Shown here: one piece after another, positions 39,115-48,700 of the stretch
How the letters are laid out: the number at the start of each line of letters is the position of its first letter
Numbering within the stretch: position 1 is the first letter of the stretch
Source: Bacteroidota bacterium
Lineage (GTDB): Bacteria; Bacteroidota; Bacteroidia; AKYH767-A; OLB10
Assembly (NCBI GenBank): GCA_016699635.1
Contig: CP064983.1
Span: 2,728,001 to 2,792,000 of the forward strand
Reading direction: 5' to 3'
DNA: 64,000 nt
Program-made: the position numbers and the translations under genes
The notes under the pieces: generated by a model
The model's input: the letters and a program-made list of their open reading frames with translations, nothing else
Told to the model about the DNA's origin: nothing
Databases searched by the model: none

Positions 39115-39602
39115 ATGCAAAACAACGCAAAAGCACCGATAATTGTAGAAACTCATTTAGTCATTACAGAAGTGATAGACGGAGACAGTATAAAAGTGAG
39201 TTCAATCTTTAGCAGAGATGAAAAGAAATACGACTTTATGGGATAGACTGCCCAGAGAATAAGTATAATAGAAAAATGGTAGAAGATGAAAAGAAACTAC
39301 ATACACCTGAATTTCTTTTAGGTTTAGGTCAGCACGCTCATAAATTCGTTTTAAGCATTGCACCAGTCGGAACGAGTGTAACACTACAAATTGAAATTGG
39401 AAACGAATTAGACCACTATAAACGCCATTTAGCCTATGTTATTCTACCTGATGGCAGTTGCTTAAATGAAACGATAGTAGCCAATGGATATGCAAGAGCC
39501 ACAGGCGACTATTATTGTGCTGAATTGCCTAAATATCAAGCCTTACAGCTTAGAGCAATGCAGAAAAAACAAGGGCTTTTCAAATATATTTCAAGGATAT
39601 AG
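39115..39602 (+). pseudogene. thermonuclease-like (SNase) protein, one frameshift
   Basis: Starting at MQNNAKAPIIVETHLVITEV (39115), the frame shows the SNase opening VIDGDSIKV, then after a restored base near 39236 YGIDCPENKYN, the FVLSIAPVGTSVTLQIE strand region, RHLAYVILPDGSCLNE and NGYARAT. That is the OB-fold of staphylococcal-nuclease-like enzymes, which cut DNA or RNA with Ca. Length is 163 residues with no signal peptide, so it acts in the cytoplasm or is only a binding domain. A -7-type box TAACTTTG lies at 39075-39082. It is the last gene before the right end of the island. Confidence 0.75.
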
Positions 39603-39615
39603 GGTAGGTGCAAAA

Positions 39616-39634
39616 TGTTGTACTTATGTTGTAC
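39616..39634. promoter_or_regulatory. paired TGTTGTAC motifs, right end of island
   Basis: Two TGTTGTAC copies 11 bases apart mirror the pair at 19987-20006 near the left end. They lie 62 bases inside the right junction, fitting arm-type sites for the integrase. Confidence 0.5.
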
Positions 39635-39695
39635 TAATTTAAGTATAATACTTGTAAACCCTTTATTTATAGGCTATTTCATAGCTATTTACGAT

Positions 39696-39707
39696 AATAC
39701 CTTGTTA
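39696..39707. repeat. right attachment core (attR)
   Basis: AATACCTTGTTA is a direct repeat of 19863-19874. The sequence after it, TAGCCAGTGGTTCTTCT, is the normal right flank of a 132-bp site, showing that the island cut a site and carried its right shoulder here. Confidence 0.6.
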
Positions 39708-39790
39708 TAGCCAGTGGTTCTTCTCGTCTGTCCTTGCAAACCATTGTCAGTATTGAGTTCTCGTGTCATTGTCGTGTTGGCTGTGCGTTG

Positions 39791-39909
39791 CGTTTTCTAT
39801 TTTTTTGAAGGGCTTGGATTTTTTTAAAACAATTTTTCCTGCGTTGGCGAAAAGCAAGCTCTTTTGTAAACTTTGGTTTGCGTGTCGGCTTGTGCGGTTT
39901 GCAAATGTG
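39791..39909. repeat. left end of the helicase/Ycf46 block: inverted repeat plus hairpin (cut by IS3)
   Basis: Bases 39791-39838 include ATTTTTTTAAAACAA, the inverted match of AGTTGTTTTAAAAAAATG at 49895-49912, the other end of the same block. The hairpin arm AAAGCAAGCTCTTTTGTAAAC (39852 on) pairs with GTTTGCAAATGTG here plus CTTGCTTT at 41392-41399, on the far side of the IS3 element. Removing the IS restores a perfect arm. Confidence 0.65.
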
Positions 39910-41385
39910 ACTCGTCCTAAAAAAAGTTTACAGTTTGATTAATTAATCCTGATATAAGTTTACAGTTCATTTTAGTCCTGAATTGGGTTTTACAATAGTA
40001 GGAATTTTTCGATAATAATTCTTCCATAATCTTTCTGTTTTAATTTTAGTTTTGAATGATGAATGCTGTTTGGTGTAAAGTTACTGATGCTCATGTGAGG
40101 TCTTTCGTTGTTATATAGATCCACTACAGCTTTTAGTAAACCCTTTGCATCTTTGAGGTTATCAACATCATAAGTTTCTAAATACTCTTCTTTAATAATT
40201 CCGTTTATTCTTTCAGCTACAGCATTTTCTAAAGGGTCGCCATTTTCAGTCATGCTTATTTTTATATTGTAGTCCTGCAATAGCTTTACATAAGCATGGC
40301 TGCAATATTGAATGCCTCTGTCGCTGTGATGGATGAGATTCAAATGACTCTTTGCCCCCAAAGCAGAAAGAGCCATTTGCAAGGCTTGCATACTTTCAAT
40401 AGTCTCCATTGTTTCGGCTACCTGATAGCCAACAATCTTATGTGAGTAAGCATCGGTAATAAAACTGATGTAAAGATGTTCTCCAGTGCTTATCTTCCAA
40501 TAGGTAATATCACTCACCCAAAGCTGATTGGGTGCTGTAGGAACAAACTCACGAATGAGATTTGGATACTTCCGCAACCAGTGAAAAGAGTTAGTTGTTT
40601 GTATTCTCCGCTTTCGTTTTCTCACCAATAAATGATTTGCTGAAAGCATGTTAAACAAGGCATCTCTACCTATTTTTATTTGGTGTTCTAGTATAAATGG
40701 TTGCAGCATTTCATACAGTTTTCGTGTGCCCATTCTACGATGGTTTTTAGAATTTCCTTTACCCTTTGTATTATCAAATCTTCTTCCAGGGTAGTTGAAA
40801 CTCCTTCCCAGTTGTTTTGATAATAAGCCTGTCTGGTGATACCAAACCATCCACATAACTTGGCTAATCCTATGTGTGCAAAGTTGTTTTTCATTGCTTC
40901 TATGGTTTGGTATTGAGCTTTTTCTGATTGGAATTTTAAACTCCTTTTCTGCAATATCTACCATCGTGGAAAAGGCAATTGCTTTTAATTCTGCATCCTT
41001 TAATTGCTTTTCTAATTCAGCTATTCGCTTCTTTAATTGCAGGTTTTCAAAGATTCATCTCCTACTTTAACCTCCCGATAGCTATCAGGATTATCAGACT
41101 TAATTCTCTTTTGTGCCATCGAATATAAATTTGATACAATGTTAGGTCTTCTTGTTTTAATTCCGGTGTTATACCCTAACTGCCGCATCCATCTAAGAAG
41201 CTGTCCGTCTTTCTTCAACTTCACCTGTGTATTTTTCCCAAATTTCCACTTTGGTGCATTGGGCTGAAATTAACTCCTGAATGATCTTGTGTTTTTCTTC
41301 TACGGTAAAATACTTACCCGCTTTTTGAATGATTTTTTTATCCATGTTTTACACTTTTTAGTGTAAACCTATTTCAGGACAAGAC
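39910..41385 (-). mobile_element. IS3-family element inside a hairpin arm
   Basis: The ends CTCGTCCTAAAAAAAGTTTACA and the inverted TGTAAACCTATTTCAGGACAAG form terminal inverted repeats of about 20 bp. AATGTG flanks both sides (39904-39909, 41386-41391). The element is about 1.48 kb. It split the second-family hairpin at the 3-prime end of the Ycf46 operon. The uninterrupted arm is obvious once the element is removed, so the insertion is recent relative to the hairpin. Confidence 0.8.
39990..41343 (-). pseudogene. IS3 transposase (orfA-orfB), several frameshifts
   Basis: OrfA starts MDKKIIQKAGKYFTVEEKHK at 41343 and needs a base near 41215 and one near 41050. Its helix-turn-helix and leucine zipper (LKKRIAELEKQLKDAELKAI) lead into orfB. 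OrfB (39990-40964) carries the rve integrase core with the DDE triad: first Asp in LWVSDITYWK, second in LIHHSDRGIQYCS and Glu in ENAVAERINGIIKEEYLE. Two further indels lie near 40770 and 40920. In functional IS3 elements orfA and orfB join by programmed -1 frameshifting, so one of the breaks may be natural. Confidence 0.85.
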
Positions 41386-41415
41386 AATGTGCTTGCTTTG
41401 TGCGTTGGCTTTTCA

Positions 41416-43018
41416 TCAGTCAAAACTTCTGTTTAATTCCTTTTCAACTTTTGTCAATGGAACTTCTTCTTCACTCTTTAAATCTTCCTTGTTTAGTTGT
41501 CCTGCTTGCTTCGCTCTACTATTATTAGCCCACTTGCGTAAAAACTCAATTTGGTCTTTCATTGTTTTGGAAAGTGGAACGGTATCTTTAATTGCGTTAA
41601 GCAAATGGATTATTTGCAACTTTGGTTCGTTTGGATTTTCTGTATATGCTGCAAACATTGCCTCTTTTACACACTCTTCAATTTCCGCACCATTGAACCC
41701 TATTGATTCTTTCGCCAATTTGTCTAAGCCGAAATTGTCGGGTTTTTGATTGTTTTTTCAAGTGAATTGAGAAAATACTTTTTCTGTCTTCTTCCGAAGG
41801 AAGGTCAACGAAAAACATTTCGTCAAATCGTCCTTTGCGTAAAAGTTCAGGTGGAAGTTGTGAAATGTCATTGGCAGTTGCTACAACAAAAACAGGTTGT
41901 GTTTTTCTTGCATCCAAGTCAAAATGGTTGAAAAATTCTTGATGTTGTTCCTCCGTCTGTTGCTCCGCTACTTTGAACGCCTGAAAGTCCTTTTTCAATT
42001 TCATCAATCCATAAAACGCAAGGTGCAACCGCTTCGGCTGTCGCAATGGCTCTGCGAATATTATTTTCACTACTTCCAACTTCGCCCTGAAAAACTTTTC
42101 CAATGTCAAGTCGTAACAAAGGCATATTCCACAATGAAGCAATACATTTTGCGGTCAAACTTTTTCCGCAACCCGGGACACCCAAAAGCAAAAGTCCCTT
42201 TGGTTCTGCAAGCCCCCAAGTTTGTGCTTTAAAATCAAACGCTTGTTTTCTTTTTTCCAACCAATCTTTCAGATTGTCCATTCCGCCTACACTTTTCAAA
42301 CTTTCATTCACTTGAAAGTAATCAAGCAATCCACTTTTCTTAATGATTTGTTCTTTCTCAAAAGCAACTGTTCTGGGCGAATTGATTCCGAAGTCATCTC
42401 TAACAGCCGCAAGGCAATAAGCTAAATCCGCTTCCATTACAGTCATTCCCAAAGCGGCATCAATCAATTTCTTTTTGAGGTCATTATCAATATCCTTTTT
42501 TGCATTTTTTGAAACTGTATTTAAAACAACTTCCAAATCAACTCTGCCCGGCAATGGCATTTCAAGAACAGTAATGTATTTTCCAATTCAACAGGTAAAT
42601 TCAAAACAGAAGAAACAATGATGATGTGTTTTCTGTAAAACCTTAATTTTTCTGCTAATTGGCGAAGTTGAATTTTGATATTTCTTTCAGAAATAAAATC
42701 GTGAAAATCTTCAAGAACATAAATTTCGTTGTCATCTTTTTCTGTTTGTGCCGAAATATGTTTCAAGAGTTGTTCGGGTTCTTCAACATTTTCAACAGGC
42801 GTAAGTCCACCCTCATTTAAATTTCGTTTGCCCAAACCGTCAACACAATTCCATTCATAGAACTGAAAATTCTTGTTCAAGTTTTTGGCAACGCCTCTCA
42901 ACTTTTGTTTTGTCCTGTCATACTCAAATGTTGTAAGATACAAAATCGGGTAATATGCTTTTAGCATATCCTGAATTTGCCCGAATGTATCTGTATTGTT
43001 TTTTGTAACCTGTGCCAT
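41416..43018 (-). pseudogene. Ycf46-like AAA+ ATPase, frameshifted
   Basis: Four pieces give about 535 residues. The N-terminal domain (MAQVTKNNTDTFGQIQDMLK, then YPILYLTTFEYDR) is typical of the Ycf46 family, which resembles an inactive AAA domain. The C-terminal AAA module has Walker A GVPGCGKSLTAK, Walker B CVLWIDEIEKG, the arginine-finger region LRKGRFDEMFFVDLP and a lid. The closing helix is rich in Lys and Glu. Ycf46 proteins occur in cyanobacteria and plastids and in some bacterial operons; their substrate is unknown, though remodelling of a partner is assumed. It ends the operon, 24 bases before the IS3 element, with breaks near 42555, 41930 and 41720. Confidence 0.8.
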
Positions 43019-43646
43019 TATTTTTTAGTAATTGAAATTGTTTTTTGTTTTCACAAAATGTTTTGTGTTTATACTTTAATGGAATTTCCTTCCCGTTAAT
43101 TTCTCGCTTATTGCCAAAGATGCTTTCCAATGATTCCATTGCCTTGTCCGCTAATTCATGAATATCTTTTGGAATATAGTCGCTGTCTGTTTTTACTGAA
43201 CCGTCTTTTAAAATTGTAAATTTTATTTGCGAAATCGGTTCGGTTTCATCTTTTAATTTACTGCGACCAACCATATAAAAACTTACTTTTTCATTCTCGT
43301 TTGCTTTAAATTTATCATTGCTTTTAAAAGTCCAACCTTGTTTTTTAAATTCCCGAATTATGGATTCTTCGGCATATTTTACATTCAAATCATAGAAAAC
43401 ATTTTGCAATTCCTGAACTTTGTTTCTTGCGTTCTGTAAATAGTAAGTGTTGTATGTAACTTTGTTACCAACAATTTTCATTGCATATTCTCCTCTTAAA
43501 TTTTCGTTAGCATTTAATTGAAAAATTGTCAGTTCATTTCCTGTTACAGTATATTTCCAACCCAACTTATCGCAAGCGGATATTAATACTTCCTGATTCA
43601 TTACGTCAGGATTTTTCAAAAATGTTGATGATTCAAAACAGGACAT
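42924..43646 (-). CDS. DUF1257 (Ycf35-like) plus DUF2997 protein
   Basis: The N terminus (MSCFESSTFLKNPDVMNQEV, then KLGWKY) fits DUF1257, the Ycf35 family that often accompanies Ycf46. A stretch at about 145-170 (ISQIKFTILKDGSVKTDSDY) fits DUF2997, normally a separate small protein next to DUF1257. The open frame runs 95 bases into the Ycf46 gene. A one-base deletion in the A run near 43024 would instead end it at a TAATGG overlap (LLKK then stop), the junction used elsewhere in the window. It then has about 210 residues. Function unknown; the pairing with Ycf46 is a known gene association. Confidence 0.7.
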   Translation of the reverse strand: MSCFESSTFLKNPDVMNQEVLISACDKLGWKYTVTGNELTIFQLNANENLRGEYAMKIVGNKVTYNTYYLQNARNKVQELQNVFYDLNVKYAEESIIREFKKQGWTFKSNDKFKANENEKVSFYMVGRSKLKDETEPISQIKFTILKDGSVKTDSDYIPKDIHELADKAMESLESIFGNKREINGKEIPLKYKHKTFCENKKQFQLLKNNGTGYKKQYRYIRANSGYAKSILPDFVSYNI

Positions 43647-43648
43647 AG

Positions 43649-45727
43649 CTATCTTCTTCGTTTATTTTTATTGTTGTTATTTGGTTTTTGGTGGTTTTGC
43701 GGATTGAATACTTTCAAGTTGTTAATCATATCCGTTACTTCTGTTCCTTTGCTCATTTGTATATCAAGAAAATCTAAAAACTCCTCACGAAGTTTATTAA
43801 ACTCATTTTGCAAACTTTTCTTTTTGTCAGGCGATAATGGTTTTTGTGAAAGTTCTATTACTTGCTTTTTGTATCGTTCAATTTCTGATTCAAAGAAAAT
43901 TTTACGATAATGATTTAAGTTTTCCGTTTTAGTTTTGTCAAGCAAGCCTAATGCGTTGTCAAATTCTTCAACTCCGATTGATTTGAATGGTGCAAGTTTT
44001 GTGTTTTCTACTTTACGCAATTTTTGCAAATAATCTCTGTCAATTTTGGCAGGTGGATTTTGACAAAGTGTATTAAAATCGTCTATTGCTGAATTGATGT
44101 ATTTTAATCCAAATCGTTTGAAAACTTCAAGATATTGTTCTTCTAATTCGCTGTCCCAATCCATTCTCGTCATTTTCTCTTGACGAACATTTTTCATATT
44201 CTGATGAACAAAGAACGAAAGAATATTGTAGCTTCCTGAATAATAGCTGTTCTTTTTATCTTTTCTGATTAACCAAACATTTTTGTAATGAAATGCAGGT
44301 AGTTCACAACAATAAAAATTCAGGTTCTTTTCTAATTCTGCAAGTAATTTCTTGGATTCTTCTTGAACCATAGGTTCGCCTCCAAAACTTTCATTTTCCG
44401 AATATGCAATGTAAACTCTGCCACCTTTTCGTAAATAATCTTTGATGAATGGAACTCTATTTTTGAAAGCAAAATCACGAACCCAAGGGCTTTGTATTAA
44501 AATTGTGTCAGAAGTTGTGTCAAACAATTTTTTCAGCTCAACCTCAAATTCAAGTGAGTTGAAATGTCGTTTGATTGCTTCAACTTCTTTTTCAATCTCT
44601 TTTATTTTAGTTGTGTCTTGATTATTTATTGCGTCTTCAATTTCTTCTTGCTTATGAATTAACGCTTGTTCAATTTCAATTTGCTCTTTTTGCTTTTCTT
44701 CGCTTGTAAATTCAATTTCATCATCAACTTTAACCAATCGTTCAAGTAATTCTGATTTTATTTCGTCTTTCTTGTCCAACGCTTCGGATAAAGCATCAAT
44801 AACTTTATTTTGTTTCTCGTCATAAACGATTGCCCGCATTGTGTTATCTCTGAAATTTTCCAATAGCACAACCCAAACTTTTGCTTTAAATCCTTCAACT
44901 CCTGTTGGATTACATTCCTGCAATAAAAAATTCTTTTTAGGGAAATGGATTTCAGGTGCTTGCAATTCCGCTAATGGTTTTACTTCCTCAATGTTTTTTG
45001 GCAGAAAATCTTTATTGAATGTAAGTTGCTTTTCGCTTTTCAGATTGCTGAAAATTTCTTTTACTTTCTCTTTTGCAACACCAATACTGTCAATATATAA
45101 ATCAAAGTCCCTTGTAAATGTTGAGAATTTCACACCATTCTTTGCGTATTCGATTCCAACATCTGTAAGCCACAAAATACTTTCATCTCCGTCAAGCATT
45201 TTGTCCGCTTTCAAATCTTTGATTGCTTTTAAAAGAATATCGTTTTCGGCTGGGTCTTTTTGAATATCAAAGCCAAGAATGTTCCCGATTTTCTCAGCCG
45301 ACATTTGCTCTGTTAAAAGCAAGTCGCAAAGCACCTCATCAAACAGATTAAAATCAACGGGTTGTGAACAAGTGCCTTTAAATTTTGCAATCGTATAATT
45401 CCAATCAAATTCAGTAAAACCAATAATTCTTTCAATTAGTTTTTTCTCATTACTCGCAGATTCAATGATTTTTAATTCCAAAGGAATTTGTTCGCCTAAA
45501 CTTAGTTCATTGCTTTTCTCTTTCTTTTTAGGTATTTGCTTTTGTGATTCCTTGTTTCGGTCTGAAAGAAATGCAGGAAAATTATTTTCAATAAATTCAA
45601 CTACTTCACTTGAAAATTCCTCGTCAGGATTTTCATCACAATCATAACCATTGATACGCAAAAAATCGGCTACATCTGAAATGTGGCTTTTGAAATCTCT
45701 CGCTATTTTAGATAATCTTTTCTTCAC
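43649..45727 (-). CDS. PLD-like nuclease protein of the helicase operon
   Basis: This 692-residue intact protein has an N-terminal helical region (residues 1-60, RISKIARDFKSHISDVADFL) that resembles a small DNA-binding fold, a middle with a long acidic coiled coil (about 330-390, KQKEQIEIEQALIHKQEEIE), and a phospholipase D-like domain at about 400-530: IQSPWVRDFAFKNRVPFI, GGRVYIAYSE, then FHYKNVWLIRKDK and SGSYNILSFFV, which fit the H-x-K and G-S-x-N marks. Such domains cut nucleic acid in several defence systems. The gene shares its first base with the last of the helicase gene, so they are translationally coupled. Confidence 0.75.
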   Translation of the reverse strand: MKKRLSKIARDFKSHISDVADFLRINGYDCDENPDEEFSSEVVEFIENNFPAFLSDRNKESQKQIPKKKEKSNELSLGEQIPLELKIIESASNEKKLIERIIGFTEFDWNYTIAKFKGTCSQPVDFNLFDEVLCDLLLTEQMSAEKIGNILGFDIQKDPAENDILLKAIKDLKADKMLDGDESILWLTDVGIEYAKNGVKFSTFTRDFDLYIDSIGVAKEKVKEIFSNLKSEKQLTFNKDFLPKNIEEVKPLAELQAPEIHFPKKNFLLQECNPTGVEGFKAKVWVVLLENFRDNTMRAIVYDEKQNKVIDALSEALDKKDEIKSELLERLVKVDDEIEFTSEEKQKEQIEIEQALIHKQEEIEDAINNQDTTKIKEIEKEVEAIKRHFNSLEFEVELKKLFDTTSDTILIQSPWVRDFAFKNRVPFIKDYLRKGGRVYIAYSENESFGGEPMVQEESKKLLAELEKNLNFYCCELPAFHYKNVWLIRKDKKNSYYSGSYNILSFFVHQNMKNVRQEKMTRMDWDSELEEQYLEVFKRFGLKYINSAIDDFNTLCQNPPAKIDRDYLQKLRKVENTKLAPFKSIGVEEFDNALGLLDKTKTENLNHYRKIFFESEIERYKKQVIELSQKPLSPDKKKSLQNEFNKLREEFLDFLDIQMSKGTEVTDMINNLKVFNPQNHQKPNNNNKNKRRR

Positions 45728-48700
45728 TATTTAATGAGATTTTGAATTTGTGCAATATCAATCCTGTGCATTTTTTGAATAGCTTGTTGATATTCGGATT
45801 TATGCGAAAAGTGTTTTTCGTTCCCTACAACAATCAACAATCTTTTTGCTCTTGAAAAACCCACATTGATACGTTGCATTTCTCTTGCAAACCCTAATGC
45901 AAAAGGGTATTTATTATTGTCAATAGGAATTTTCTTTCCTCGTTCTTCTTTGTATTGCTTGTTGCTTCTTACAGTTGAAACGATAATGATATTTCTTTCC
46001 ATACCTTGAAAACGGTCAACCGTGTTTATTCTAAGCGGAAGTTGAAATTCATTTTCAAATTTATGTTGTTCAAAATTTCGCCATTCATTTTTTGAAAACT
46101 GGGGATACATCGCTTTTCTTATGCTTTGCATTTGTGGCATATAGTAAGTAATGATTCCAATTTCTTTATCTTCGTCTTTTTTGAAATGCTTTTGATATTG
46201 TTCAAATCCTTCTGCTTTGGTTAATGCTCTCAATACAGTTTGAATAGCTTGTATTTCGCCTTCATTTTCGTAAGATGTTCCAACTTTATCTTCAGGCGTT
46301 TCAACATTTACCCAAATTGCGTGGTGCTTTTGTTCAATGAAAGGAACTGATGAAAGTCCGTGCCAACGGCTTGCTTTTATATTGAAGTCAGGAATATTCA
46401 TTTCGCCCTTAATTCCACAAATCAAACCGTGTTCTAATTCTTCTTGGTCGGTGTAGAATTGAGAAATGCAATTCATAATCTGTTCGTGCATTCTGAATTG
46501 TGTGTCCAAACTTGCAACAAAATTTTTCGGTGCATTCATAAACAGCTTTTCAAATTGCGAAACTTTGTAATCGTCTTTTGTCCAATCTTCAATAAGTTTT
46601 TTTGCTCCGACTGCTTCCAATGCTTCGCCAAATTCTTTTTCGTCAATCATTGGTGGTAACTGTTTGTGGTCGCCAATGATGACAACTTTTTTTCCCAACG
46701 TTAAAGGCAAAACCAATTCGGGCGGTGTAGCTTTACTCGCCTCGTCCATAATTACCAAATCAAATTCAGGTTCGCTTTTACTTTCCGAATTTTGGTTGAA
46801 TGTCATTTGGTAAGTGTCTCCAAAATTACGACTGCCACACTCGCTACACGTTGCTGCAAATACGTTTACATATTCGTAGTAAGCGGTTGAAAAAGTTGAT
46901 TTAATCAAAACATCTTTTCCATCTAATCCTTTTTTCCATTTGGATACAGCCTTTGCGTATTTCTCCTCTTTACTGCATTTCTCTTTTACATTTTCAATCC
47001 ATTGGCAAACGGCATTGTCAGAATATTGTGTTTCTTCTCTTGAACCTGTTTTTGCCTGAATCCAACTTTTTATTCGGTCATTAGAATAAACCTTTCCTTC
47101 ATCTTCAAACTTTTCAATGTTTCCAACACGAATAGGTCGCACTAATTTTTTTCCTTTAATGCGTTCCAAAGCGTTATCAACGGCAAGGTTTGTTTGAGAG
47201 GTAATTAAAATTTTTGCTTGTGGGTCTCGCCTTAGAGTTTGCCAAATGATTTCAGCAATTACAGTTGTCTTGCCTGTTCCTGGCGGACCTTGTATGAGTG
47301 CCAAATCTTTTGCTAAAAGCGTTTTTGCAACGGCTTCAAGTTGTTTAGGTTGGTCTTTAAGTAAAGGTTCGTTCAAGTTTTGAACAACTTTTTGTTTTTC
47401 TTCTTCAAGGTCTGTTGAAGATTGTCGGGCTTCATTTGGGTCAAATAAAAAGTTGGGCAAATTTTGATTGACAGGAAAACCGTTTCTTGTAGTTGGTTCG
47501 GTAACTTTTTTCATTGCCCGAATCATTCTGCCAATGTTTGTTAGCTCGCCCGGGAAAATAGGTTTGATAAAACCTTTCCGCAATTCGCTTAATTCAATGC
47601 GGTCTTCCAATCTGCCGTTTATGAGTTCATCAAAAGCATCAGTTATTTTGAATTTTAACCTGTCTTTTTCTTTTCTAATTAACCGTCCTATTTGTATTCC
47701 TTCTTTGAAAACAGCTTCTTCCCCAAATTGTTCAATTTTTTCGCCTAAGTTTTGTCTTTGTTCGGGTGTCAGATAAATAAAAGTAGCTTGGCTTATGTTT
47801 CGCCTTACTTCTTTTTCCTTTTCAAGTTCAAGCGTTTCATTTTTGAAAAGTTCATAGGTTGTTCTTCCCAATGGATTTTCAAAAGAACAATTCAAAATAT
47901 GACGATGTTCTGAACAAGCGGTGTTAACCGCTTGTTTGAATTTTTCTCTTTCATCGTCAGATTTGAATTGATAAGAAAATAAAATCCTTGTGTGGTTTTT
48001 TACAGCATCAAAATCAACGGATTTTCCGACTTCTTTTCTGATTTCATTTTGAATTTTGTTGATTATACTTTGCCTTTTTGTTTCAACGTCTGTGCTAAAC
48101 AAAAGTTGATATGTAGGATTAAATTCCTTTTTCTCAATCGTTGCTGTTGGAACTAAATCTTTGATTCTCTTTAATTGGCTTTCGTAATCTGTCTTGCTGT
48201 CTGCTGAAATTTTAAGTATAGAACTTGCTAAAACAAATTCCGACTTCCCTTGTAAATCTATTTTCGTTTTGAAGTTGCGAAGTGTTTCAGGATTTACTTT
48301 TTCATTTGCTTTAAAATAGTATTGTGTTGGCAACCTGCGAAAAGAAACTCCTGAAAAGTTTTGTTGAAGCAGCGACATTGCATTATCTACTTGGTCTTTG
48401 CTTGCATTTTTGATTTGGTAGGTATTTCCGACAAGTTCAATTCCGTTAATTGGCTTGGTTTTTATCGGTTTGCTTGGCTGAAATCTTGAAACGGATTCAA
48501 CAAAACTTAATCCGTCTGCATTAAATTTATCAGAACGAACAAAAGCCCCAACTTCAACAAGTAAATTTTTGTTGTCTTGCGTTACTGAAACGGTTGCTCT
48601 GTCTAATCCTTCTGAATTAAGTTTATCTTTTATTGTTTGTTTGAGCTTCTGCAATTCGTTTCCTGTGCTGAAATCAACTTTTAAGTAAACAACATTGTCT

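Larger units (their letters stand above)
19875..39706. mobile_element. 20-kb tyrosine-recombinase defence island
   Basis: The element lies between direct repeats AATACCTTGTTA (19863-19874 and 39696-39707). Left of it is a complete palindromic site; right of it the sequence resumes as GTTATAGCCAGTGGTTCTTCT, matching the flank that follows other sites (GTTATGGGCATGTGCTTCTT at 11499). The integrase gene is just inside the left end, followed by RteC-like, excisionase-like and primase/ATPase-like genes, then defence genes, a DUF6943-like gene and a nuclease-like gene. No relaxase or conjugation genes are present, so it is an integrative island, not a full ICE. Paired TGTTGTAC motifs lie just inside both ends. 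Confidence 0.75.

Noticed and set aside
19875..39706. The island as a conjugative element (ICE)
   Set aside because: No relaxase, coupling protein or Tra genes are visible; only integrase, regulators, primase/ATPase-like and cargo genes.
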